Assembly (NCBI RefSeq): GCF_007655135.1
Contig: NC_045128.1
Coordinates: 37,790,811 to 37,854,810, forward strand
Length of the DNA: 64,000 nt
DNA from: Punica granatum
Taxonomy: Eukaryota > Streptophyta > Magnoliopsida > Myrtales > Lythraceae
Direction of reading: 5' to 3'
Of the stretch, positions 48,692 through 59,454 are shown piece after piece. A program made the translations under genes and the position numbers. How positions within the stretch are numbered: position 1 is the first letter of the stretch; the number at the start of each line of letters is the position of its first letter. The notes below the pieces were generated by a model. That model had not been told where the DNA came from, searched no databases, and saw only the letters and a list, made by a program, of their open reading frames with translations.

Positions 48692-48714
48692 TGGAAGAAC
48701 GACCGAACACAAGG

Positions 48715-50170
48715 ATGAAACAAAAAGGCTTTCTAACCATGCTCAAAGCCCCCCTCCCCCTCATTCTCATCCTTGCCGACCTCTCTGTCTCAATTGCCTC
48801 TGCCTCCGACGCCTACCCGACCATCCCCGGCACTGGTGACTGCTTACGAACCGACGGTCTAGTGCCAGTGCGCCGAGAAGTGTATGGGAATGGGAGGATC
48901 ATCGACATCACCCACAGAATAACACCGGAGATGCCCTCGTTTGAGCGGTTGGGGCAGATCTTGTGGCTGGCCCACAGCATGAAGAACGGCTCCTCCTTCA
49001 ACTTCTCACTGATGAAGCTGCCTGCCCACACCGGGACCCATGTCGATGCCCCTGGCCACTACTTCGATCAGTACTTTGATGCTGGGTTCGATGTTGATAC
49101 GCTAGATCTTGAAGTCCTTAACGGTATGTAATATCAAGAATAATTGATACAATTAATCTTCGACAATGGCGGGTTTTCTAGATCGATTAAGTTAATCTCG
49201 GCGTTCCTTTAACTTCTGTAGGTCCAGCACTACTGATTGATGTTCCAAGGGACAAGAACATTACTGGTATGTACATCCATCAAATTTTCCTCTGTCCATA
49301 ACATTACACTGCACGTTCTCGATCCTGTTAGCCCGTATTGGATATGTTTCCCTTCCTCTCTAGTAGGCTTACTTAAGTAAGGCTGAATCTTACAGCCGAA
49401 GTGATGGAGTCCCTAAAGATCCCAAGGGGCGTGAGGCGCGTGCTCTTTAGAACTCTAAACACGGATAGGTACTTTTTAACCTTTATGTTCCTCAGCGATT
49501 GCACACCATCGTCAAACATTGATCTATTCGAATTGCCAGCATGTAAGTCGGAGGGACGGAATTTAAATCGTAAGAACTTTGTCTCTTCTTTTTCCGTTTC
49601 ATTGTTAGGGGCCTCATGTATAAGAACTTCTTTGACACGAGCTTCGTGGGGTTCAAGGAGGACGGGGCCAAATGGTTGGTAAAGAACACGGACATCAAAT
49701 TAGTCGGTAAGGAACTGAATCCTCTCTTATCTTCCGGATGCTCACTCTTTTCCCTCGAGGCAATGTTTTGCTCAACGGGCATTTGCAACGTAGAACATCT
49801 GAAGTTCAAAGGCATCCGTACTCTAATGTCATGCTTAAGTGCAGGAATCGATTACTTGTCCATCGCTGCATTTGACGATGACATCTCGTCTCACCTTGCT
49901 CTCCTTGAAAGCAGGGTAAGAACATTCCTCCTTCGTTAATTAAGATAAATTCCGGACAAAAAAGAAAGGAAACTCATGTTTCAAATAGAAAAAACGGTTT
50001 TCCACAAACTTACATCGCTTTCTTTGGGTGGGAAATGCTATCAGGAGATTATTGTTGTGGAAGGCTTAAAGCTCGACGATGTTCCAACAGGACTATACAA
50101 TGTTCACTGCTTGCCCCTGAGGTTCCCCGGTGCCGAGGGATCGCCAATAAGATGCATCCTCATGGAATGA
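48715..50170 (+). CDS. Cyclase-family protein (kynurenine formamidase-like), secreted
   Basis: Six exons, 48715..49123, 49222..49266, 49396..49468, 49609..49706, 49845..49915 and 50045..50170, give 273 residues. Residues 9-30 ([22 protein letters not shown]) form a signal peptide. The cyclase family metal site [11 protein letters not shown] is at 105-115 (H105, H109, D111, H115). Other shared segments are [58 protein letters not shown] and [17 protein letters not shown]. It resembles Arabidopsis At4g34180 (CYCLASE1, recalled). The plant reaction is not established; animal and bacterial relatives hydrolyse N-formylkynurenine. In-frame ATGs at 48673, 48679, 48715 and 48739 all keep the leader; 48715 was chosen for its A at -3 and the compact leader. 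A decayed copy lies at 45851-47174, and the upstream ORF repeat sits just before this start. Confidence 0.92.
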
Positions 50171-50567
50171 TATTCCAGTGCGAGTTTCACATTGTTTGCA
50201 GGGTACAACTGAAACTCGAAGAGTCAATTACATTTCACAGTGCTAACTGCAGCTTTCTGGGTAGGAGCCGGACCCACTGCTCAGCATGATGCAGTCACGT
50301 TACTCTTATGTATGTTCATGTTCTTGGGAAGACAACTAAGAAGGCAACATAATAGTTCAGTATCATTTACAATAGAACCCTTGCATCTATGACCCTACGA
50401 TAATCTGATGAGAAGCGTTAAAAATGGAAGGGAAAAGAATTCCAATATTGACAGTTTCCTGGAGAAACAGTTAACAAGTACAAACTACCAAACTATTCAT
50501 CTACAAAATCTACACGCAATGTCCACAGAATGTTAGAATGCAAATTCTTTGCTTGATGAGTTCCTTC
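50171..50567. other. Convergent gap between cyclase and C2 genes
   Basis: About 400 bp between the TGA of the cyclase (+) and the stop of the C2 gene (-). It should hold both 3' UTRs. Its homologue in the duplicate copy lies at 47175-47610. Confidence 0.65.
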
Positions 50568-53228
50568 TCAGTAGGGTGGCGGAGGATAAAGTCCGGGATA
50601 AGGACCTGATAAGTAAACAAACGACCACCATTATCAACCAAAAGACAGTCAAATAGCAAGAATTGGTAATAATCCGAGATCTTTTCACAAAATCATATCT
50701 CAAGAGCAAGCAAGTTTCCGAAATTTCTCGTTTAAACCGGATCACCAAGATAAGCTTTCATTTGTTCTTAAGCTTTTGTAAACTGGTATAATGTTTTTAG
50801 AACCATTTTCAGTAGAAGCCCTTACGTACCTGGGGGGCAGTAAGGAGCACCAGGAGGTGGAGGAGGGTAGGGAGGCGGTGGGTAGGCTGAGGGTGGAGGA
50901 TAAGCAGGAGGAGGATAAGCAGAGGGCTGAGCAGGAATATACGGTGGTGGAGGATATGCAGCTGGATGTGGAGGGTACGCAGAGTACGGATGAGGGGCCG
51001 GGTAAGCTGTGGGTGGTGGTGGGCCATAAGGTGACACCGCAGGAGGCGGTGGTGTAGAATAATTTGGTGGTGCCTGCGGGTAGCATGGTGGAGCTGATGG
51101 GAAGCCGCTGGTCATGGGTTTCTACGATCGAACAAGTGCAAAATTGCTGATTCAGTAAAAATGACTTCTGATGAACTCTTCATTTATGTGCATTTGTGAG
51201 GCATTTTTGTAGGGTAGTGACACGAAGATTGAACTTACAGTTGCGTTAGCGTAATGTAATATGAGACGGACCTCTCCAGCATGCCTGCAACAGAGCAACA
51301 AGAAACATTTATAGACATAAGAAAGGTGGATTTACGAAATCACCGCTTGATACATTTCCTCCCTTTCTCACTCCTTCTTGCTGTCTCATCACTGATTACT
51401 AGCTAAATGAATCGAATGTACATCAGCAGGTAAATAGGCGAGTCACAGAGTGGTGAAAATAGACTATCTGACTTTTACCAGTTCTTTCCTAGGTGAAGAA
51501 ATCACCAGTCAATACATATTGCTTCAGTTAGTACTATAGTGTAAATCTGTGAATTACTTAAAATAAAAAACTCCTTTTGTGAAAGACATTATAAGAATAA
51601 CTCCATGACATGGCAAATTGCGCACAAGAATTGAATTTCATTCCATTAGGTAACAACTAATGCTGCATGCAGATGAATCCCTTCCATGTAAAAAATCTGA
51701 AAGTAATCAATATCTTCTTAGATAAGGAAATCAAGTTGCTTCAGGATAGAACAACACTCAAGTTAACAACAAACCGGTCCAGAATGGGACAGAGGAGTTG
51801 TTACATTAAGAACTTGACAAAGCACTCATGTGTTCATTCTCGAAAAACCTACAATAGACATTCTTTCGCGGACTCAAAAGTTCCTACATATTTCAATCAA
51901 AAGGAACAGATTTAGAGAACTTTAGGGGCCGTTTAGATTCAGAGTTAAAGTTACTTTGATTTTGATTTTGATTTTGATTGTGGAAAAGGACAAATGAGAT
52001 GTGATTATAAATTTGACTTGGGAAATGTGTATTTTTATTGTGTAGTGTGTTGAGTTAAAGTTAAAATCAATTGTCTTTGAATCCAAATGGGGCCTTACCT
52101 GCCGGTTTTAGTTTGAAGAGGCCAGGCAGTGTCGTCGAAGCCCTGTGAAAGAACCTTGTGGAGCTGAACTCTGAATAGTTAAGGACAAGACAGAAACCTT
52201 ATCAAACCAAGAACTAAAGAAACAAAGGGCATCACGTCGAGAATAAGAATGTGAAGAATGGGGGAGCGAGAATTACTTTCCGCTGCCAATGAAGTCATCA
52301 AAAGAGAGGGTGTTGCTGTTCCATACTGCAATGCTAAGCTCCCTCAGGCCTTCAATGAGGTTAAATACAAATTTCTCTTGGAACGTCGGATTCTTTCCAC
52401 CATCTACATCAATTGAACAATGAAAGGTAATTATTGAGACTTTCAAGCAACTCAACAACCCGAAAGTTTCAACCACTAAACCATAGCCCGTTCCAGTTCG
52501 AATTCAGGGTACAATCATATGACCCGAATTGCACGCTGGGATAGACTCACAAACTGTTGGAGAAAAAGTGGCGGTGGGAGAAGACAATTTGTCCCACACC
52601 AGCTTAAGCTTTTGAATTACAGATGGGCTCAAGTTCGAATTTAAGCCCAATTTTATTTAAAAATTTATCCAACACAAACAACCGAAACACAACCCGACCC
52701 ACTAACCAAAAACTCACTCCTTTGAAGGAAAACCCTATTGACAAAATCAATTCAAATGCAAATGGCACAATCACCATATCCTATATTTCAAGGAATTTAA
52801 ATGCAATGCCAAGCCTATCTGACCAAATCATAAGCACACGAAACACCTCCACCAAAACATCGGTTGAACAAAAGCATATTTTTCAACCAAAATTGCGCAA
52901 ACTTCGAATCTGAAAATACACAATGGGATGGATGATAAAGAAGAGTTTGATAAACTCCCAACAAATACCTGTGCAGGTCCTTGTCCGGAACTTGGTGCTG
53001 CCATACTCGAGACAGACGTACGGATCCTGTCTAGAAATCCACTCGGTGTCCTTCAATTTGTTGCAACCCACAACTGCATCCGACCCAAAAATCGAAAACT
53101 CAGAAAGAGAGGGAGATTTCAAGAAAACCCTTTACCTGGAAGAAAAGATCTTTGCCCACAAGGGTAGATGAAAGACACGGACCTGTGACCTCGAGGAGCA
53201 GTCCTTGAATCCCAGAAACCATCGACAT
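50568..53228 (-). CDS. C2 domain protein with proline/tyrosine-rich tail (CaLB type)
   Basis: Seven exons, 53183..53228, 52969..53073, 52277..52403, 52099..52170, 51239..51284, 50830..51121 and 50568..50605, give 241 residues. A single C2 domain covers about 1-110, with GLLLEVTVVGCNKLKDTEW, DPYVCLEYGSTKFRT, NPTFQEKFVF and LSFDDFIGSGK. Acidic residues of the calcium loops are partly present (D in DPY, DD in FDDF). From about 133 the chain turns to a repetitive Pro/Tyr/Ala tail with YPPP, AYPPP and PPPPP blocks, ending PYPGLYPPPPY. Architecture and length resemble Arabidopsis At4g34150 (recalled). Such proteins bind membranes in a calcium-dependent way in stress responses. The donor of intron 4 overlaps a MITE end (51925-52094), and a solo LTR lies in intron 2. 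Two in-frame Met codons lie at the start (53228, 53222). Confidence 0.9.
51925..52094. mobile_element. MITE (PIF/Harbinger-like), family A, copy 1, at a splice donor
   Basis: 170 bp between two TTA copies (51922-51924 and 52095-52097). The terminal inverted repeats agree at about 15 of 20 positions: left GGGGCCGTTTAGATTCAGAG, right (reverse complement) GGCCCCATTTGGATTCAAAG. The interior shares TTTTATTGTGTAG(T/C)GTG and GTTGAGTTAAA with the copy at 56824-57011. It lies in intron 4 of the C2 gene, with its right end touching the splice donor. Confidence 0.85.
52555..52674 (+). mobile_element. Solo LTR related to the TRIM, in intron 2 of the C2 gene
   Basis: 120 bp beginning TGTTGGAG and ending ATCCAACA, flanked by the 5-bp duplication CAAAC (52550-52554 and 52675-52679). 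It shares GTCCCACA, CTTAA(G/A)CTTTTG(A/G)ATT, AGATGGGCTC-like sequence and the AATTTATCC(A)ACA-type end with the LTRs of the element at 42859-43421. It is shorter and more diverged. Confidence 0.82.
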
Positions 53229-53341
53229 GGAAGAACGGAGAGATCAGCGAGAGAGAGAAAGACGACGCTGGTTATTGATTTTTTGCTTGTACTCGTAAAT
53301 CCGACAGGGCTTGCACCGTTCCTGAAATACATGTGCGGATA

Positions 53342-53366
53342 ATATATATATATATATATATATATG
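53342..53366. repeat. (TA)n microsatellite in C2 promoter region
   Basis: About 25 bp of alternating TA, 115-140 bp upstream of the C2 start codon. It may double as a TATA region. Confidence 0.85.
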
Positions 53367-53462
53367 GACAGCTCAGAAAAGATCAAACTAATCGCAATTG
53401 GACTTTTCATCTACTCGTCATTGGCCGCGTCTTCTCTCGTCTCAATCAAAACAAAAGACCAG

Positions 53463-53753
53463 CAATTTGATTTTAGAGTTTAAATTGAGTTTTGATTTTA
53501 ATTTATTTATAGTGATTGTGTTATTAAATTATAAAAAAATATGAAAAAATAATAAATAATTAAGATAAAGTAATAATTAAATAATAATTGTGTTGTTGAA
53601 TTGCAAAAAAAGTAATGAATAGTTGACAGAATTTAGTATTAAAAATTGAATTGAATAATTAAAAAAATTTTAAAAAAATATTTATGTTATTGAATTAAAG
53701 ATAAGTGATGTTGAATTGAATTAAATTAAAAAAATTTCTAAATCCAAATACAC
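53463..53753. mobile_element. MITE-like element, family B, copy 2
   Basis: About 290 bp matching 34835-35140 in motif order. Ends ATTTGATTTTAGAGTTT (left) and ATTTGGATTTAGAAATTT (reverse complement of right) form an imperfect inverted repeat. The interior is AT-rich and non-coding. Confidence 0.55.
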
Positions 53754-54708
53754 CTTCTTTCCATTTCAATCTCCTTTAGTCTTTTTTTTAGTATTTTCAT
53801 ATTTTAATTAATAAATAGATATTAATAGTCCCATCAAGTATAAAATATGTAATATCTTAATTATCAAACGAGATTATATTTTTGGATTTTTTCTCTATGC
53901 GCAACACGTGATATCCTAAAATTCATGGAAACGTGACTATTCTAAATATGAGAACTTCTTTTTAAATATAGTCACACTCGAATGAGATGGATCAACTAAA
54001 AATTAAAGTCCTCCCAATGGCGAATTTTTGATTTCTTTTTTTCTTTCGTTTCCTATTGGTTTCGTTTTGCCTTGTTTGAGTGGGTAAATGGCCTTTTGAG
54101 GTGCTATCACCGTCAACAGGGGTCAATTTGTACTGTTCATTAAATCTAATCTAATGGGTAATAATTATGTGTTTTAATTTTGTCTTATCAGGTAAAGAAA
54201 TGGTAATCATGTTTTTATGGCCACATCAAATTACATGTCCTGGGACAATATACGGCAAGTCTCTCAACCAGTCTTATTCTTATAATTTCCTCCAAGAATA
54301 TTCTCCTAAAATATCAGAACATTACATTTTTTTTAGGTAGAATATCAGAACATTATATAAGCTTTGACAGATAAAAATTAACACAAAAAATCAATCTTGA
54401 CTTCAAAACGAGTTGTTAATACATTGTTCTGAATACCTTTCTCTGAATATGAGAAATTCTTTTTAAATATATTGTCCTAAGATTTAACGGGTGACATTAG
54501 AAAGGTGATTTCGTGATTTTCTTCTTCTTTTTGGGCAGATGAGATTATTTGAATCTTCTCTAGATTAATGCAACCCTGCGTATGCCTTGGTAATTTTGGA
54601 TGAATTGAGATGTCTGACTTTTATGTTTTCTATAACATTTTCTTAAGAAATAAATAGTAGCCTAACGCATGTTATGTTTTAACTTTTAACCATTCGGATA
54701 TTATTTCA

Positions 54709-54900
54709 GTGGGTTTCCGAGGTCATACTGTCTGAATCGGGAAATGAAATAAGAAATGGAATGGAAGAAAACAAGGGACAACACGCAGCAACATTTGCGG
54801 CTACCTCTGGCCAGGCTATAATGGTCAGGGATGGAACAGGGAGGACTGAGGGTAACAGTCACTCTTTAGAATTTTCACGATCTAAAGAAATCTATATATA
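54709..54900 (+). other. Open frame after an acceptor-like site (unrecognised)
   Basis: Following TATTATTTCAG, one frame reads about 63 codons to a TAG at 54898-54900, with a composition unlike the AT-rich surroundings (ESGNEIRNGMEENKG, then ATSGQAIMVRDG). It could be a terminal exon or gene fragment. No family is recognised and no matching upstream exons were seen. Confidence 0.2.
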
Positions 54901-56062
54901 GTTTTTCGAATTTTGATGAAATTTCATATATTTATTGCCTTTGACTCGAAAACTTATCTTACTATTCGTTTCTTCTAGGATCTCGCAATCCTGCGTTTGT
55001 CCCTGATAATGGCCTTGCCATAATGTCCTTAATGAGCCTTGACTCGATCCCAGGGCAAGTCTTGATAAAGTTGAGATGAGCCTAGCTTGGGCTCAAACTC
55101 TCAAGTCGATATCTATCAAGCGAGCTTAGATGCGACAACCTAGCCTCTTTCATCATAACTAAATGGGTAAATTTCGACAACGTCCTCTACAGTTTGTAAA
55201 ATAGTCAGCAGCACCCCTCCTTTCAAAATTAGTCACATATCACCTTTTTCTTTTGCTGATTTCTACTTTTTTTTCTTAATCGAGTCATATTGGATTTGAG
55301 TAAAGAAATCAAGTAACGGATCGGTTTCTGCATTTCCGTGACATGGGATCTATGTGGCAAAGTGGATATTTTCTTGGTGTCACATCAGTGAAAGGAGGGG
55401 CAGTGTGTGAGTAATTTTTAAACGAAAGGTGTCGGTAGTTATTTCACAAACAATAGAGGGTGTCATCAAAATTTACCCTAACTAAATATAAACTTTTGAA
55501 CTCCGATTCGTTTGAAGGAGCCTGAGAGGAGGCCACATGGCCGTCGTGTAGGGACATTAGCAGTGGGTGGCTGCAGGAATGGACTATGCATGGCGTGAAT
55601 GAATATGGGAATCATTATCAAAATCGAACAACGACCATGCATGGCGTGAATGAATGACCTTGCTTGGGTTTTGGTCTCACACGCGGTAACAATACAATAG
55701 GGACTCATGGCCTCGTGGACTCGTGGACCTTACTTTACTTAAGCCCATAAAATAGGATAATGGGCGTGATGACGCAAATGGCCAAGAGAAATGCGAGTCT
55801 AATCAAGACGATTCTGAAAGTCCAAGGATGATACGGAAAATATCCCATGAAATGTTTTGAGATATTGAATCTCATATTTTGACCATCGACCCCAAAAATT
55901 GAGAAACCAATGCTCGAGAGAATATATATTGAGAAATTCATTAGATTGGACGTGATTTCGTTAAGTATTTTAGATGCATTTCGCAAGAAATAACCAATAA
56001 AAGTAATATTTTCTTTTTTTTTGGGTCTGTAGTACTCATTTCCTAAATCAAGAAATTTGTTG

Positions 56063-56210
56063 AGATTTAAGAGGACATCTTATGTCATCGTTCAATTGGC
56101 TCGAAATTACATGAAAATTCCACGGTTGATTTGTTTAGATTTAAGAGGACAACTTATGTCATCATCCAGTTGGCTCGAAATTACAGGGAAATTTCACGGT
56201 TGCTTTGATG
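56063..56210. repeat. 74-bp tandem duplication
   Basis: Copies start at 56063 and 56137 with AGATTTAAGAGGACA and continue through CTTATGTCATC, TTGGCTCGAAATTACA and CACGGTTG. A handful of substitutions separate them. Confidence 0.88.
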
Positions 56211-56416
56211 ATTAGGATCATGGTAAGTAGCGACGGAGTATTACTTTCAGCCGATCAAATAACCGCAAATTCACAAGAAATGACTACATAAAGTGGTCAT
56301 AGAAGTTGTCGAGATCATATTATCAAGTATTTATACTTTTTTCTTTTAGCTTATAAGGGGAATAGATTCATGTGTGATTCATGTATAAGTAATGTCCTCA
56401 CATTGTGCCTTTGCCC

Positions 56417-56418
<2 letters not shown>

Positions 56419-56454
<36 letters not shown>
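56419..56454. repeat. Poly-C tract of 36 bases
   Basis: An uninterrupted run of 36 C, followed by TCCCACGG. Such runs are rare in plant nuclear DNA and are also a typical place for sequencing or assembly slippage, so the exact length is uncertain. Confidence 0.85.
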
Positions 56455-56457
<3 letters not shown>

Positions 56458-56823
56458 CACGGCCCACCCACCCTTCTTCTGCGTTCTTTCCCGACCGTAC
56501 AATTCACTCACGTGAACCACGTGATTTCTTTCTTCCTTCCTGTTGCAAAGAATAAAGTAGGGAAGGGAGGGAACAGTCCAAGTCAACCGCTGTCAAGCGC
56601 AAATATATGATAGCACGCGGTTGGTTAATTGCCATGCAATGAGACTGCATGCTCGTAAACATGTGATAATTGCAATTCAGTCCAGCAGGTTCACTCCTAA
56701 TCCTTCCGACAAGTGTTACTCCCAATTCCTTAAGGATAAGGTACAATACACGTGTCAAAATCTTGCCCGTAAGTCATGATCGCACGCGACGCGAGGCGTA
56801 ATTCCTCCCCGCATGGCGAGTAA

Positions 56824-57011
56824 TAGTGCGTTTAGTTTCAGAATTAAAGTAACTTTAATTTTAATTGTGAAAAAGAACAAATGATTGCGTAGTGTGTTGA
56901 GTTAAAATTAAAGTTAAAATTTTTAACTTGAGAAATATGTATTTTTATTGTGTAGCGTGTTGAGTTAAAATTAAAATTTTTGTAATTTTAATCGCGAAAT
57001 CAAACGGAACA
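56824..57011. mobile_element. MITE (PIF/Harbinger-like), family A, copy 2
   Basis: 188 bp between TAA copies (56821-56823 and 57012-57014). The ends pair imperfectly: TAGTGCGTTTAGTTTC on the left and TGTTCCGTTTGATTTC as the reverse complement of the right. The interior has two copies of GTGTAG(T/C)GTGTTGAGTTAAA, the same motif as in the copy at 51925-52094. Confidence 0.7.
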
Positions 57012-58133
57012 TAAATGTACGTGCGTACGTATTCCATTCCCTCTCGCACTTTCGGGGTTCCTACTGCGGTGTGCATCGCACGCGCCCCGACAGGAAATCT
57101 TAAAGAAGAAGTGATGCTACTGTTCCCCACGGGTCCCCTTCCCGCGATCACCGACACTCCCTCTCTCTCTCTTTCTACCCCCACCCCCCGGTCTTTACAT
57201 TTTCTTTTCATCCGTTCAAAAATGACGGGAAAATCGGCGGAGCCAATTAAGGAGCCATCTAAGGAAATTATGTATATTTCCTTCAGCTCTTCTCCTCCTC
57301 CTTAATTACTATTTGTCTTTCAAAATCAACTCCATGGCTAAACCTAGACACGAGATTTCTAGAAATTATTCAATCGTGTGACAATCGGCACATGGACACT
57401 TGACCAATCGCAATACATACAAATAAAAAGGCCATGTTTAATTTTTTTTGAACTCGCATGTCTTGAAAATTTATAAAGATACTGAATTTAGATTCATCAC
57501 ATCTAATTTACAAGAATATGCATTTTACATCTCGTTTTATTTGTGATTACATTAGGTTTAATGAGAAATTTTTAGATGCCATATTACTTGAGAAAAATCA
57601 ATTAAATTACATGAAATAAGAAAATTAGTATTAATCACTCGAATAATTGTCATAATTATTTTTCATTGAATATGTTCTATTAATTTTTTCTCACCAAGTC
57701 AATATGAGGTATGATTGTTTAAGAGTTTGTAATATCAATAATAACCGAGATGGAACATGAGCTAATTTACACGATGACCTCGTCCAATCTACGAGTGCCA
57801 TATGAGATCATTTTCTTAATTTTTTTTTGACACTACATTTTATTTTCTCCAATTATTGGCAAGGTGGATGCGAATAGTAAAAGAGATCCGTAATCTCCCT
57901 TTTGGACCATCAAATTCAAGAGTGCAATGATCGCAGTCACAACCCAATCTTTAAAGACCAAAGTTTTCATTCCTCTCATCATCTTTTTACAGCAGTTTTT
58001 AAGCACACTCAACCTATATAGTAAGTTTAGTAAAATACAATTTGATTGGGCATTACCAAATTTGCCTACTAATCTAGTCACGAAACACTTCTTTCCTCAA
58101 TCATCTTCCTCATCATGGCCGCCGGGCAGCAAC

Positions 58134-59454
58134 TTATGAGGCCGAGAATGGCAACGAAGAAGAAGATGTGCGTTTCCTGCAGAACCTGGAACTATGATTT
58201 GGCGCCCTCTCCACGATGAAATGGGCCAGCCCATCGACAGTTTCAACCAAATTCTCTGGGCATAGAAACTCCACGCCGCTCACTCTCTCCACCTCCCGAT
58301 CAAAATCGTGAACAAACACGTGCGTCGTCTTACCGCCGGTCTTCTTGCTCCGGGCCAGTACCGCCGCCGTGAAAATTGCTGACATCCTCCCCGGTGCGGA
58401 CGGCAAGTGTCCCCGCGGCCCTGTTGAAAAGAAGATTGAATTCGTGCCATAAAAGTGAATGCATACAGTTAGCAAGAAATGCAGCTCCTTAATTGAAATA
58501 TCTATCCCTCGAGTGAAATGACAATACTACCCGACGTTACTTCAGAATATGACATTGTGCAGTTTACAGAGACCAATAGCAGATATGGTTATAATGGTAA
58601 TTTTAATCCTGCATTTCATGCGTTACCGTCAGTTACGTCGAGGTAATGTAAAAGGACAGTGATAAAGACCGGTGGGGCTGATTCGGTTGAAAAATAATGA
58701 TCCACCCAGAATTAATCATAAGCCAATTGAGCATAAGATTCGTGACCCGGACTAAATTAAGGCGTAAATTTATTCATTCGAATCGATCGATCGAGAGCTC
58801 ACCATCGATCAGTATCGCGTCCCAGTCGACCTCGTAGATGTGGTTGGGCAGCCCGTTCAGAGCCAGCCTGCACTCCGAGTAGAGCAGGTTCTGGACGGGC
58901 CGGCAGTCGGCCTTGGCCAGTCCCCGGGCCTCTTGGAGGAGGGTCTGCGTCTCGCTCACTCTCGTCATGTACTGGACATCGTACGCCTCGATCCCCTCGA
59001 ACTGCTGCTCCAGCTTGGTGGCGGCGTACTCGTTCTCGTCAAGGACCACGGTGCGTCCGCCAAAGTTGAGGGCGTGGAAGAGGACGGTCTCGTGGACGAT
59101 CCCGAAGATGAGGAGGTTGAGCTGGCCACGCTTGGGGTGGCGGAGGATGGCCGAGGAGACAGCGGAAAGCTCGTTGGGGGTCATGGCATGGGGACGGGTG
59201 GAGTTGGGAGCGGTAGCGGCAGCGGCAGCGGCGGCGGCATAGTGAAGGAGGGCGGCGGAGACGGAAGGCGGGAGGGTGGTCGGGGCGGGGGAGCGGGGGG
59301 CCGGGGAGGTGGCGGTGAGGCGGGTGAGGGTGAAGGCTAAGGTGAAGAAGGTGAGGAAGAAGAGGAGCCATAGGTGGCGGGGGATGGAGGTGTGGGTTGG
59401 TTGCTTGTGGATCGAGGGATGGAAGAGGATGAGATTTGTGTTTGAGATTTTCAT
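58134..59454 (-). CDS. IRX15-like xylan biosynthesis protein (DUF579)
   Basis: Two exons, 58803..59454 and 58134..58420, give 312 residues; the 382-bp intron splits a Gly codon just before [14 protein letters not shown] short cytosolic N terminus is followed by one membrane anchor ([19 protein letters not shown], about 29-47), so it should be a type II Golgi protein. A Pro/Ala linker with an eight-Ala run follows. The DUF579 domain (about 105-300) has [88 protein letters not shown] and [21 protein letters not shown]. These match IRX15/IRX15-L, needed for normal glucuronoxylan chains in secondary walls, rather than the GXM methyltransferases (by recall). The coding region is markedly GC-rich, with GCN repeats at the linker. 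Confidence 0.92.

Larger units (their letters stand above)
47175..48714. other. Gap with duplicated C2-gene scrap and 30-bp leader repeat
   Basis: 47500-47815 is alignable with the 3' flank, last exon and adjoining intron of the C2 gene (50480-50755). 48608-48691 carries a 30-bp tandem repeat. The rest (47820-48600) has no recognised feature. Confidence 0.6.
53229..58133. other. AT-rich intergenic gap, about 4.9 kb
   Basis: It holds the C2 promoter with a (TA)n tract (53342-53366), MITE copies (53463-53753, 56824-57011), an ORF-like block (54709-54900), an 18-bp direct repeat (55591 and 55637), a 74-bp duplication (56063-56210) and a C36 run (56419-56454). No intact gene is recognised. Confidence 0.65.

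Noticed and set aside
48600..48700. CRISPR-like array
   Set aside because: The 30-bp units are directly adjacent without spacers, and this is plant nuclear DNA.
58840..59340. Long plus-strand ORF (166 codons) over the IRX15-like gene
   Set aside because: It lies antisense to the well-supported GC-rich exon 1. Its Gly/Val/Glu-rich composition is the usual shadow of GC-rich codons.
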